A stretch of DNA of 8,601 nt, taken from the NCBI GenBank assembly GCA_024644285.1, contig JAHELH010000093.1, positions 1-8,601 of the forward strand, written 5' to 3'. The position numbers and the translations under genes were made by a program. Within the stretch, counting starts at the first letter, position 1. Each line of letters begins with the position of its first letter. Of this stretch, positions 1 through 5,740 are shown in pieces. This DNA is from Paracoccaceae bacterium (lineage in GTDB: Bacteria > Pseudomonadota > Alphaproteobacteria > Rhodobacterales > Rhodobacteraceae). Below the pieces are notes generated by a model. That model made no database searches, was not told the origin of the DNA, and saw only the letters and a list, made by a program, of their open reading frames with translations.

Positions 1-358
1 TCGCGCCGCCGACCGGCGCGGGGATCGCGGCGGCGGGGATGCGGCAGGTATCCGCGGCGTCGCGCCAGGCGAACATGCCGCCCTGCAGGAATTCCGCCGC
101 CATGCCCTCGCTGCGCAGCCAGGCCGCGACGCCCTGGCTCAGCTTCAGCCCCTTCTGGCACACCACCACGCAGGGCCGGCCGCCGAGCCGCGCGATCAGG
201 CCGGGGATATCGGCATGGGGATGCCGGAACGAGCCCGGGATCAGGTGCGGATCCTCGGCGAAGTCCGGGTCGATGCACACGTCGACGATGGCCGGGCAGT
301 CCGGCATGCCGATCAGGCGGTTCAGTTGCGGGACGGTGATCTCGTTGGGCGATGGCAT
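1..358 (-). CDS. Rhodanese-domain protein, probable N-terminus of a sulfurtransferase/chromate-resistance fusion (partial, runs off left edge)
   Basis: Reading leftward from the ATG at 358-356, 119 codons are visible with no stop. The start is well supported: AGGAGG at 371-366 lies 7 nt upstream. The protein begins MPSPNEITVPQLNRLIG and has a rhodanese fold: a strand ending in IVDV (residues 24-27), DPDFAEDP, PGSFRHPHADI, then the active-site loop VVVCQKGLKLSQGVA with catalytic Cys67, and GGMFAW near residues 93-98. The CQKGLKLSQG loop and the MPSPN start resemble the N-terminal domain of proteins annotated sulfurtransferase/chromate resistance protein, where a ChrB-like domain follows; that part would lie outside the window, so the chromate link is inference. 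The usual DVR arginine is Cys28 here. It is transcribed divergently from the LCCL gene. The rhodanese assignment is firm, the full identity is not. Confidence 0.85.
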   Translation of the reverse strand, partial: MPSPNEITVPQLNRLIGMPDCPAIVDVCIDPDFAEDPHLIPGSFRHPHADIPGLIARLGGRPCVVVCQKGLKLSQGVAAWLRSEGMAAEFLQGGMFAWRDAADTCRIPAAAIPAPVGGA

Positions 359-437
359 GGCGCATCCTCCTGGGCACAGGTGGGACGCGAAACTTGGGCT
401 GCCGCCTCACGGGGTGTCCGCTTCGACCCCATGACCC

Positions 438-467
438 AGTGTTGGAGGCTCGCGGGGCGCTTGTCAA
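438..467 (-). promoter_or_regulatory. Candidate sigma-70 promoter for the rhodanese gene
   Basis: On the minus strand a perfect TTGACA lies at 467-462. With an 18-nt spacer it is followed by AACACT at 443-438, which matches only 3 of 6 positions of the -10 consensus. It is placed correctly for the rhodanese gene starting at 358. The -35 is convincing, the -10 weak. Confidence 0.3.
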
Positions 468-491
468 AGCCCTTGTGCGGCGCCGGTCCGA

Positions 492-521
492 TTGACACGC
501 CGCGGCGCGGTTGCACAGAAT
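492..521 (+). promoter_or_regulatory. Candidate sigma-70 promoter for the LCCL-repeat gene
   Basis: A perfect TTGACA at 492-497 is followed after 18 nt by CAGAAT at 516-521 (4 of 6 matches to TATAAT). Transcription would start near 528, about 32 nt before the ATG at 560, and the leader carries the ribosome binding site AGGGAG at 546-551. No operator is recognised. Confidence 0.45.
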
Positions 522-559
522 GGGACGTTCTGAAATGCCTTTTCCAGGGAGATGCCTCG

Positions 560-1558
560 ATGAAAGCGCTCGCCGCCGCAGGTCTCGGCCTGATCCTCCT
601 TACCGCGCCCGCCCTTGCGCAGGGCAAGAAATCGCAGGCCGGCGTGGCGGATCACTCGGACGCGCCGGTCTGCGAGGCCGCACCCGCCGAAGGCATGACG
701 GCGGTCTGCCGCTGCGAGGCGGGCAGCGGCAACGGCTCGGTCTGGGGCAGCGGGCCCTATACCGCGGACAGCAGCCTCTGTGCGGCGGCGCTGCATTCCG
801 GCGTGATCGGCGCCGAGGGTGGCGCGGTCGAACTGGTTGGCCTGCCGGGGCAGGACAGCTACGAGGGCAGCGCCGCCAACGGCGTGACGACCAGCAGCTG
901 GGGATCCTACGGCCAAAGCTTCGACGTGCGCCCGCCGCCGCGCGTGGCCGCCGCCGCGCCCGCCGAGACGAATGCGCCGGCCTGCGACAGCGTGCCGGAC
1001 AACGAGGAAACGCTGGTCTGCCACTGCGACAGCGGGCCGGTCACCGGCTCGGTCTGGGGCAGCGGGCCTTACACCGCCGACAGCGACATCTGCACCGCGG
1101 CCCGGCATGCCGGCGTGATCGGCGAGGGCGGCGGCGTGCTGCAGCTGCGCGGCTGGCCCGGCCAGGACAGCTATCCCGGCTCCAGCGCGAATGGCGTCAG
1201 CACCAGCAGCTGGGGGTCCTACGGCGCAAGCTTCATGGTCGAGACCGCCAGCGCCGCAGGCGACATGCCGGCGACCGCCGCGGCGCCGCCCTGCGACGTG
1301 ATCCCGGGCGAGGTCGACCGCCATTCCTGCGCCTGCACCGACGACATCGCCGGCTCGGTCTGGGGCAGCGGGCCCTATACCGCGGACAGCAACATCTGCT
1401 CGGCCGCGCGCCATGCCGGCGTGATCGGCGCCGACGGCGGCACCGTAACGGTGATCCGCCTGCAAGGGTTGCAGAGCTATGCCGGGTCCGAGGCCAATGA
1501 CGAGGCAACCGCCAGCTGGGGCGACTACGACGCCAGCATCGTCTTCGACCGCAACTAG
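560..1558 (+). CDS. Secreted protein with three tandem LCCL domains
   Basis: 332 residues. The ATG at 560 is preferred over longer in-frame starts because AGGGAG sits 8 nt upstream and translation then opens with a clean signal peptide (MKALAAAGLGLILLTAPALA, likely cleavage after residue 20). The mature protein is three copies of one module at about residues 38-123, 142-227 and 245-329, joined by Ala/Pro-rich linkers. Each copy has SVWGSGPYTADS, then C-x-AA-x-H-(A/S)-GVIG, a GG-containing strand, SY-x-GS, and W-G-x-Y near the end. Each has four cysteines (38/50/52/74, 142/154/156/178, 245/257/259/280). This matches the LCCL fold, which in known proteins holds two disulfides. The protein should act in the periplasm or outside the cell; LCCL domains are thought to bind lipids or polysaccharides, but the ligand here is unknown. 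It looks like a single-gene unit. Confidence 0.85.
   Translation: MKALAAAGLGLILLTAPALAQGKKSQAGVADHSDAPVCEAAPAEGMTAVCRCEAGSGNGSVWGSGPYTADSSLCAAALHSGVIGAEGGAVELVGLPGQDSYEGSAANGVTTSSWGSYGQSFDVRPPPRVAAAAPAETNAPACDSVPDNEETLVCHCDSGPVTGSVWGSGPYTADSDICTAARHAGVIGEGGGVLQLRGWPGQDSYPGSSANGVSTSSWGSYGASFMVETASAAGDMPATAAAPPCDVIPGEVDRHSCACTDDIAGSVWGSGPYTADSNICSAARHAGVIGADGGTVTVIRLQGLQSYAGSEANDEATASWGDYDASIVFDRN
733..773 (+). repeat. LCCL-coding DNA repeat, copy 1
   Basis: A 41-nt segment coding for SVWGSGPYTADS in the first LCCL domain. It is base-for-base identical to 1351-1391 in the third domain, including synonymous positions, while flanking sequence differs. The copy in the second domain (1045 onward) shares the first 24 nt exactly and then diverges at a few synonymous sites. 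Confidence 0.85.
1045..1084 (+). repeat. LCCL-coding DNA repeat, copy 2
   Basis: The second-domain copy of the same coding segment. It is identical to copies 1 and 3 over 1045-1068, then differs at synonymous third positions (CTT/TAC against CCC/TAT). Confidence 0.8.
1351..1391 (+). repeat. LCCL-coding DNA repeat, copy 3
   Basis: Exact 41-nt match to 733-773. Identity at silent positions implies recent duplication or gene conversion between domains 1 and 3. Confidence 0.85.
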
Positions 1559-1736
1559 TGCGCCCATCCGCCGCGGGTCACCGCTGTCGGCGCAAAATCT
1601 CCGAAAAGACCGGGTAGGGAAGTCCCGACTATGCCGACCGGCGCACTCGCGCTATGATGGTTTCATTGAAGCGCGCTTTCTTCTCTGAGTTTATCGCCCG
1701 CGTGATTTGGGCCAATCGGATTACTGGAGGTATAAC

Positions 1737-3662
1737 ATGACAATACGGCAACCGACGTGGCTGCGGGCCGTGGCCGGACTGACCCTGGCCGCGGCGTTCA
1801 CGCTGACGGATCCCGGCGGCGCCCAGGCGCAGGGGATCAACCTGGCCAAGTGCGAGGGCCTGTGGTTCTCCACGTCAGAGGATTTCCTGTCGCAGGGGCC
1901 GCGACTGCCGGGCGGGCCGGTCGTGTCGGACGGCGATCTGCTGACGTTCCAGGTGGGCGTGGGCACCCGGCTTTGCGCCCGCAACGCCGAACTGATGCGC
2001 GTCTTCGACATCGAGCGCTACGATCACGGTCTCGACGCCGTGGAGCAGATCCAGATCTCCGAAGGCGCGGTGTTCATCGCGTTTTCGACCGAAATCGACT
2101 CGGTCAACGGCGCCGCGCAATTCACCGCGGGCGACCTGTTGTTCGGCAGCGGCGCGGTGGTGCCCAACAGCGCGCTTCTGGCCAAGTTCGACCTGCCGCG
2201 CAGCCTGAACCTGGGCCTCGACGCGGTGCATATCGAGGGCGGCCCGCGCGAGAAGCGCGAGCTTCTGGCCAAGCTCGACGGCGTCGGCGTCGATCAGTTC
2301 CGGCAGAACCCCGGCCTGCTGATCGAGATCCTCGAGGGCACCAACACCGATATCCTGTTCTCGACCGAAGGCACGCCACCGGACGTGCAGCAGCCGCAAT
2401 TCCTGGACGGCGACCTGCTGTCGGCCAAGTTGGGCACCATCGTGCGGTCGAACAACGACCTGCTGCCGGGCCTGCCCTCGGGCATTCCGCAGGAGGGCGT
2501 GGATTACGGCCTGGACGCCTACACGCCGTCCTTCGACCAGATCGAGCAGGTGCCGATCGAGCTGTTCTCGATCGAGATCCAGGCGCGGGCGGGATCGATC
2601 TCGGACGGCGACGTGCTGAGTGTCGGGCCGGGCATGTACCTGCGCAACATCGACCTGATCGGCCCGCTGGAGCCGCGCGACCGCGACCTGGGGCTGGATG
2701 CGCTTGCGGATCGTATCGGCGAAAGGGCCTGCCTGGCGCGGATCACCACGATCAGCGATATCGACGTGCTCAACATCAACCAGGGCACGGGTCTGTTCGA
2801 CGCCGACCGGCCGTTCGGCGATTGGGTGCGGGTCCAGGGCATCGTGCCGGGGCCGAACTGCCCGGAATACAACACCCACGAGTTCCAGGTCCGGGTGGCG
2901 GTCGATGGCGGGCCGGAAGTGCCCGTGCTGCATGCCGCGGGGCTGAACTGGCGGCGCAACGTCGCGCCCTGCATCTCGTCGAACGACCTCTACACCTCGG
3001 ATCCCTGGGGCGGGTGGTTTCCGCTGACGCAATACTGGCGGTTCAACGAATGCCCCGACGACGCGTCGCTGGCGTTCTGGAACTCCAATTCCGCGCCGGG
3101 CGCGGATATCGCGGTGTTCCGGGTGTCGATGCGGCCCTTGGGCGGCGGTGCAGAGACGTTCTCGGCCCCGGTGCGGATCCGCATCGACAACGATCAGCCG
3201 CACGATCTGCTGGCGGAGCTTTACAATTCCGGCGAGACCCAGCCGTTCGGCGATCAGTGCAAGATCGATTTCGGCGGCGAGAACATCGTCATCGACATCA
3301 AGGGCCGCGCCCGCGACGAGCATTTCCGCGAATATGAACTGCACTGGACTGGCGGCGACGTGCATACCTGGCGCGGGGTGCCGGTGACGCTGGCGCGGAC
3401 CTACGATGCCGGGCGGCCGGATCTGGGCGACATGGGCACCGAGCCGCCCGCCAAGACCGACGTTCCGCTGGGCACGCTCGACCTGACCACCGAGTACATG
3501 AACGCCACGGGCGGCCTGCCGGTCATCGAGTGCGGCTATACCGTGCGGCTGCGCGCCTGGGATCGGGCGCATCTGGGGCGGTTCACCCCGTCGCTGAATG
3601 CCTTTGGCCACTTCGCCGGCAACGTCGCGGATTACATGCAAAGCTTCTGCCTGATCCCCTGA
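1737..3662 (+). CDS. Secreted protein of unknown function with four internal repeats
   Basis: 641 residues. The ATG at 1737 follows GGAGG (1726-1730) by 6 nt and opens a signal peptide (basic start, hydrophobic AVAGLTLAAAFTL, likely cleavage after GGAQA near residue 31). Residues 44-323 hold four degenerate copies of a module: F-S-x-E, then (D/A)-G-D-(L/V)-L, then a stretch ending in GLDA. The GD(L/V)L motifs are at about 65-69, 131-135, 224-228 and 290-294; the GLDA motifs at 98, 160, 258 and 319. Spacing between copies varies, with a 44-residue insert between copies 2 and 3. The C-terminal part (about 330-641) has scattered cysteines (332, 375, 412, 439, 508, 599, 638), a beta-rich pattern such as VRIRIDNDQPHDLL, and CGYTVRLRAWDRA near the end. 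I recognise no enzyme motif. It ends at a strong terminator and appears to be monocistronic, exported and probably extracytoplasmic. Confidence 0.85.
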   Translation: MTIRQPTWLRAVAGLTLAAAFTLTDPGGAQAQGINLAKCEGLWFSTSEDFLSQGPRLPGGPVVSDGDLLTFQVGVGTRLCARNAELMRVFDIERYDHGLDAVEQIQISEGAVFIAFSTEIDSVNGAAQFTAGDLLFGSGAVVPNSALLAKFDLPRSLNLGLDAVHIEGGPREKRELLAKLDGVGVDQFRQNPGLLIEILEGTNTDILFSTEGTPPDVQQPQFLDGDLLSAKLGTIVRSNNDLLPGLPSGIPQEGVDYGLDAYTPSFDQIEQVPIELFSIEIQARAGSISDGDVLSVGPGMYLRNIDLIGPLEPRDRDLGLDALADRIGERACLARITTISDIDVLNINQGTGLFDADRPFGDWVRVQGIVPGPNCPEYNTHEFQVRVAVDGGPEVPVLHAAGLNWRRNVAPCISSNDLYTSDPWGGWFPLTQYWRFNECPDDASLAFWNSNSAPGADIAVFRVSMRPLGGGAETFSAPVRIRIDNDQPHDLLAELYNSGETQPFGDQCKIDFGGENIVIDIKGRARDEHFREYELHWTGGDVHTWRGVPVTLARTYDAGRPDLGDMGTEPPAKTDVPLGTLDLTTEYMNATGGLPVIECGYTVRLRAWDRAHLGRFTPSLNAFGHFAGNVADYMQSFCLIP

Positions 3663-3683
3663 GGCAGAGTGCATAAAACCAAG

Positions 3684-3711
3684 AAAGGCCCGCGACTTGC
3701 GGGCCTTTTTT
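3684..3711 (+). terminator. Rho-independent terminator, probably bidirectional
   Basis: A perfect 10-bp stem (AAAGGCCCGC at 3684-3693 with GCGGGCCTTT at 3699-3708) closes a 5-nt loop. On the plus strand six T residues (3706-3711) end the structure, 22 nt after the stop of the repeat protein. On the minus strand the same stem is followed by TTTCTT, so it can also end the converging tmRNA transcript. Confidence 0.92.
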
Positions 3712-3798
3712 GAAGTGCAGGCTTCTGTTGCCAGGTGCCTGCGAACCCCGCCTTACGCGGCTAGGCGCAAGGGCTTAAGTTTCGATCTTGCGGACTGC

Positions 3799-3837
3799 TT
3801 ACGCAGCCAGCGCGACCGGAGCACGGTTGTCGTTGGC
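3799..3837 (-). other. tmRNA tag-peptide reading frame (ANDNRAPVALAA)
   Basis: Resume codon GCC at 3837-3835, then codons for NDNRAPVALAA and stop TAA at 3801-3799. The peptide begins AND and ends in the hydrophobic ALAA recognised by ClpXP-type proteases. It has no start codon of its own; it is read after the stalled ribosome switches template. Confidence 0.95.
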
Positions 3838-3923
3838 AACTGTACTTTTCGGACCGATAACGGTGGTACCTCACCGGGACAAAGCAAACTCCTTTAGACG
3901 TTCGTCGATCCTATTTCGGCCCC

Positions 3924-3944
3924 GTGATCCCCAACGAGGGATTT
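3924..3944 (-). other. Intervening spacer of the permuted tmRNA, removed on maturation
   Basis: The 21 nt between the encoded CCA end (3945) and the predicted mature 5' G (3923). It can fold as ATCCC/GGGAT around a short loop. Processing of both ends gives the two-piece RNA. Confidence 0.8.
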
Positions 3945-4029
3945 TGGTGGAGCCGCCGGGTACCGCCCCCGGGTCCGAGCCGCTTATTACGAGCGCGTTT
4001 ATGTCCATAGTCGGCGAACCGACATTGGC

Positions 4030-4058
4030 AAAATAGGCGCAAAGTGGGCCTCTTTCAA
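4030..4058 (-). promoter_or_regulatory. ssrA promoter
   Basis: On the minus strand TTGAAA at 4058-4053 (5 of 6 to TTGACA), exactly 17 nt, then TATTTT at 4035-4030. Seven nt further is G4023, which is where the first hairpin of the acceptor piece begins. The same sequence also fits a heat-shock sigma-32 pattern: CTTGAAA, 14 nt, then GCCTATTT against CCCCATNT. Confidence 0.75.
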
Positions 4059-4084
4059 GGCCACCGACACTGCCGTGCGTCTTC

Positions 4085-4121
4085 AGCTCGGACTGGAATC
4101 ATGAAAGCCAGTTCCCGAGCT
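4085..4121. other. Imperfect inverted repeat / stem-loop between ssrA and the DMSP operon
   Basis: AGCTCGG-ACTGG at 4085-4096 pairs with CCAGT (4108-4112) and CCGAGCT (4115-4121), with a 2-nt bulge and an 11-nt loop: 12 base pairs in all. It sits in the divergent region between the ssrA promoter and the DUF2182 gene. It could be an operator or an RNA hairpin; no protein partner is recognised. Confidence 0.5.
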
Positions 4122-4145
4122 TCGACGTGGCGCCCGCGGGCGGCG

Positions 4146-4160
4146 GATAATCGTTTGACA
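4146..4160 (+). promoter_or_regulatory. Candidate promoter elements upstream of the DUF2182 operon
   Basis: GATAAT at 4146-4151 is a 5-of-6 match to a -10 box but has no good -35. TTGACA at 4155-4160 is a perfect -35, but the best -10 at normal spacing (CAGAAA at 4177-4182) is weak and lies inside the longest reading frame. Either could drive the operon; the second would require the downstream start at 4223 or 4238. Confidence 0.3.
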
Positions 4161-4168
4161 TTCAAGGC

Positions 4169-5017
4169 ATGCCTGCCAGAAAGGCAGATGCACCGACCCT
4201 GACGCCGAAAGCCTGCTGCCTGATGCTGCCGATCCGCATGTACCTGCGCCCGGTCCTTTGGCTGGGCTTCTTCGCGGCGATCCTGGCCGCGTGGTGGACG
4301 ATGTACTCGATGAGCACCGGCATGGGGCTGGACCTGCTGGGGCGGCCGGGACCGGCGGCGCAGGCGATGCGGGGAATGGACCCGGCGATGGACATGGCGA
4401 TGCCGATGGCCGAGTTCGGACCGCTGATGTCCATGTGGGCGGTGATGATGGCGGCGATGATGGGGCCGACCATGGTGCCGACGCTGCGCGCCTACGACGA
4501 CCTGCGCGGCCGCGGCGCGGGCAGCCGCGCGGGCTGGCTGGGGGTCTTGCTGGGGTATTTCGCCGTCTGGATCGGCTTTGCCGCGCTGATCGCGGGCGCG
4601 CAGCTGGCGCTGCTCTTCGGCGGGGCCATCGACTTGCTGGGCATCGCCACCTCGCTCTGGCTCAGCGCGGCGCTTCTGACCCTTGTCGGGGCCTACCAGT
4701 TCAGCCGCGTCAAGGAAGCCTGCCACGGTGTCTGCCACCGGCCGGTGATGTATTTCGTCGGCCACTGGCGTCCGGGCTTCACTGGCGGGGTGCGTATGGG
4801 GCTGGGGCTGGGCGCGTTCTGCGTCGGCTGCTGCTGGGGGTTCATGGCGCTGGGTTTCGTCGGCGGGGTGATGAGCCTCTTGTGGATGGGGCTGGCGACG
4901 CTGTTCATGGTTCTGGAAAAGCTGCCGCAGATCGGGCACCGGCTGCTGAGGCCGGCTGGCGTGGCGCTGATCGGCGCGGGGGCATACGTGGCGGCGCTGG
5001 CCGCGGGACAAGTTTAG
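4169..5017 (+). CDS. DUF2182 family integral membrane protein (predicted metal-binding)
   Basis: Up to 282 residues with about seven membrane segments (roughly 27-46, 85-105, 122-150, 155-176, 207-228, 229-249, 260-280). Family hallmarks are clear: WAVMMAAMM (90-98), GAYQFSRVKEAC-x3-C (174-189), the cluster C218-x2-CC (221-222) before WGFMALGFVGG, and LEK (249-251) at the end of a helix. The loop and helix at 67-98 hold 12 methionines, including M74-x-M-x-M-x-M80. DUF2182 members are described only as predicted metal-binding membrane proteins; no reaction is established. The start is uncertain: 4169 has no good ribosome site and codons 2-8 use rare A/T-ending codons, so Met19 (4223) or Met24 (4238) may be the true start. 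It is first in the five-gene run, 9 nt before the DUF1326 gene, its usual partner. Confidence 0.88.
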   Translation: MPARKADAPTLTPKACCLMLPIRMYLRPVLWLGFFAAILAAWWTMYSMSTGMGLDLLGRPGPAAQAMRGMDPAMDMAMPMAEFGPLMSMWAVMMAAMMGPTMVPTLRAYDDLRGRGAGSRAGWLGVLLGYFAVWIGFAALIAGAQLALLFGGAIDLLGIATSLWLSAALLTLVGAYQFSRVKEACHGVCHRPVMYFVGHWRPGFTGGVRMGLGLGAFCVGCCWGFMALGFVGGVMSLLWMGLATLFMVLEKLPQIGHRLLRPAGVALIGAGAYVAALAAGQV

Positions 5018-5026
5018 GGAGGCGAA

Positions 5027-5740
5027 ATGGCCAAGAAGAACAGGCGCGAATCCGACCGGCTGGCGGTGCGCGAACGGCTCGACCAGCGGATGCATTCCAA
5101 CCCGCGCCGGCGCAAGCGCAACCCGACGGAATGGGAGATCCGGGGCGAGCTGTTCATGAACTGCTCCTGCACCGTGTTTTGCCCCTGCGTGATTTCCCTG
5201 GGCGCGCATCCGCCGACGGAAGGCTATTGCAAGACCTGGTTCGCGATGCAGATCGACGAGGGGCATTTCGAGGGCGAGGATCTGGGTGGCATCAACGTCG
5301 CGCTTCTGATCGACATTCCCGGACGCATGGCCGATGGCGACTGGAAGGTCGCCGCCTATGTCGATGAAAAGGCGACGCAAAAGGCCTATAACGGCCTGCT
5401 GAAGATCCTCTCGGGCGCGGCGGGCGGCAATACCGGCGTGTTTCATTACCTGGTCTCCGAGATCATCGGCACCGAGCGCGAGAAGGTGGTGATCGAGAAG
5501 GACGGCAAGCGCCGCCGGATCATCGTCGGCCGCAAGATCCAGGGCGAGATCGAGCTGATCGAGGGCAAGGATCCGGAGGTGCCGGTCAGCATCGAGAACT
5601 CGACCTACTGGATGGGGCCGCAGGTGTTTCCGGCGCGCGGGCTGAAATCCAAGGTGCGCGATTACGGCCGGGTCTGGGATTTCGAGGGCAAGTCCGGAGA
5701 GATCGTGCCCATCGACTGGTCGGGACCCGGGCGCAGATGA
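5027..5740 (+). CDS. DUF1326 domain protein (cysteine-motif, partner of DUF2182)
   Basis: 237 residues, ATG at 5027 preceded by GGAGG at 5018-5022 (4-nt spacer). After a basic, hydrophilic N-terminus of about 34 residues (RRRKRNP near 27-33), the DUF1326 signature appears: W36-E-I-R-G, then C46-x-C48-x3-C52-x-C54 (CSCTVFCPC), a downstream C68, and a soluble alpha/beta domain to about residue 231. No membrane segment or signal peptide is seen, so it is probably cytoplasmic. The C-x-C-x3-C-x-C pattern looks suited to binding a metal ion or to thiol redox chemistry, but this is inference: the family has no assigned reaction that I know. It lies 9 nt after the DUF2182 gene and overlaps the DinB gene by 4 nt (ATGA at 5737-5740), so the three are almost certainly co-translated. 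Confidence 0.88.
   Translation: MAKKNRRESDRLAVRERLDQRMHSNPRRRKRNPTEWEIRGELFMNCSCTVFCPCVISLGAHPPTEGYCKTWFAMQIDEGHFEGEDLGGINVALLIDIPGRMADGDWKVAAYVDEKATQKAYNGLLKILSGAAGGNTGVFHYLVSEIIGTEREKVVIEKDGKRRRIIVGRKIQGEIELIEGKDPEVPVSIENSTYWMGPQVFPARGLKSKVRDYGRVWDFEGKSGEIVPIDWSGPGRR

Larger units (their letters stand above)
3716..4023 (-). ncRNA. ssrA: tmRNA, circularly permuted two-piece (alphaproteobacterial) form
   Basis: Transfer-messenger RNA that rescues stalled ribosomes by adding a degradation tag. On the minus strand the order is permuted: acceptor piece first (about 4023-3945), then a spacer (3944-3924), then the coding piece (from 3923). The acceptor piece ends in an encoded CCA at 3947-3945 after a tRNA-like T arm: stem CCGGG (3972-3968), 7-nt loop GGCGGTA, stem CCCGG (3960-3956). 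The acceptor strand CGGCTCC (3955-3949) pairs with GGGGCCG (3923-3917), the mature 5' end of the coding piece, with one G-U pair as in other tmRNAs. GGATCGACG then follows, matching the conserved D-arm-like sequence. The tag frame is at 3837-3799. The coding piece ends near a GCAGGC/GCCTGC stem closing at 3717. The 5' end at 4023 opens a GTCGG-TTCG-CCGAC hairpin. Outer ends are estimates to within a few bases. Confidence 0.95.

Noticed and set aside
39..434. 131-codon plus-strand frame at the left edge
   Set aside because: Antisense to the rhodanese gene, which has an intact active-site loop and a strong ribosome site.
215..559. Longer N-terminal extension of the LCCL protein starting at 215
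   Set aside because: It would bury the signal peptide at residue 116 and overlap the divergent gene and both candidate promoters. The ATG at 560 has the ribosome site.
464..1567. 367-codon minus-strand frame opposite the LCCL gene
   Set aside because: Its repeats are only the mirror of the LCCL repeats, and it has no start signal.
1653..1658. TATGAT as a -10 box for the repeat-protein gene
   Set aside because: A 5-of-6 match, but no -35 at acceptable spacing. The 178-nt gap 1559-1736 otherwise shows only the ribosome site at 1726-1730, so no promoter is called.
1875..3674. 599-codon minus-strand open frame opposite the repeat protein
   Set aside because: No recognisable motif and no ribosome site. 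The plus-strand frame has a signal peptide, internal repeats, a ribosome site and a terminator.
3697..4036. Two short plus-strand frames (3697-3897 and 3788-4036)
   Set aside because: They lie antisense to the tmRNA, lack ribosome sites and match nothing.
4055..5446. 463-codon minus-strand open frame opposite the DUF2182 and DUF1326 genes
   Set aside because: His/Arg/Pro-rich, low-complexity translation typical of an antisense shadow in GC-rich DNA. The plus strand holds two recognisable families with ribosome sites, and the ssrA promoter lies at its end.
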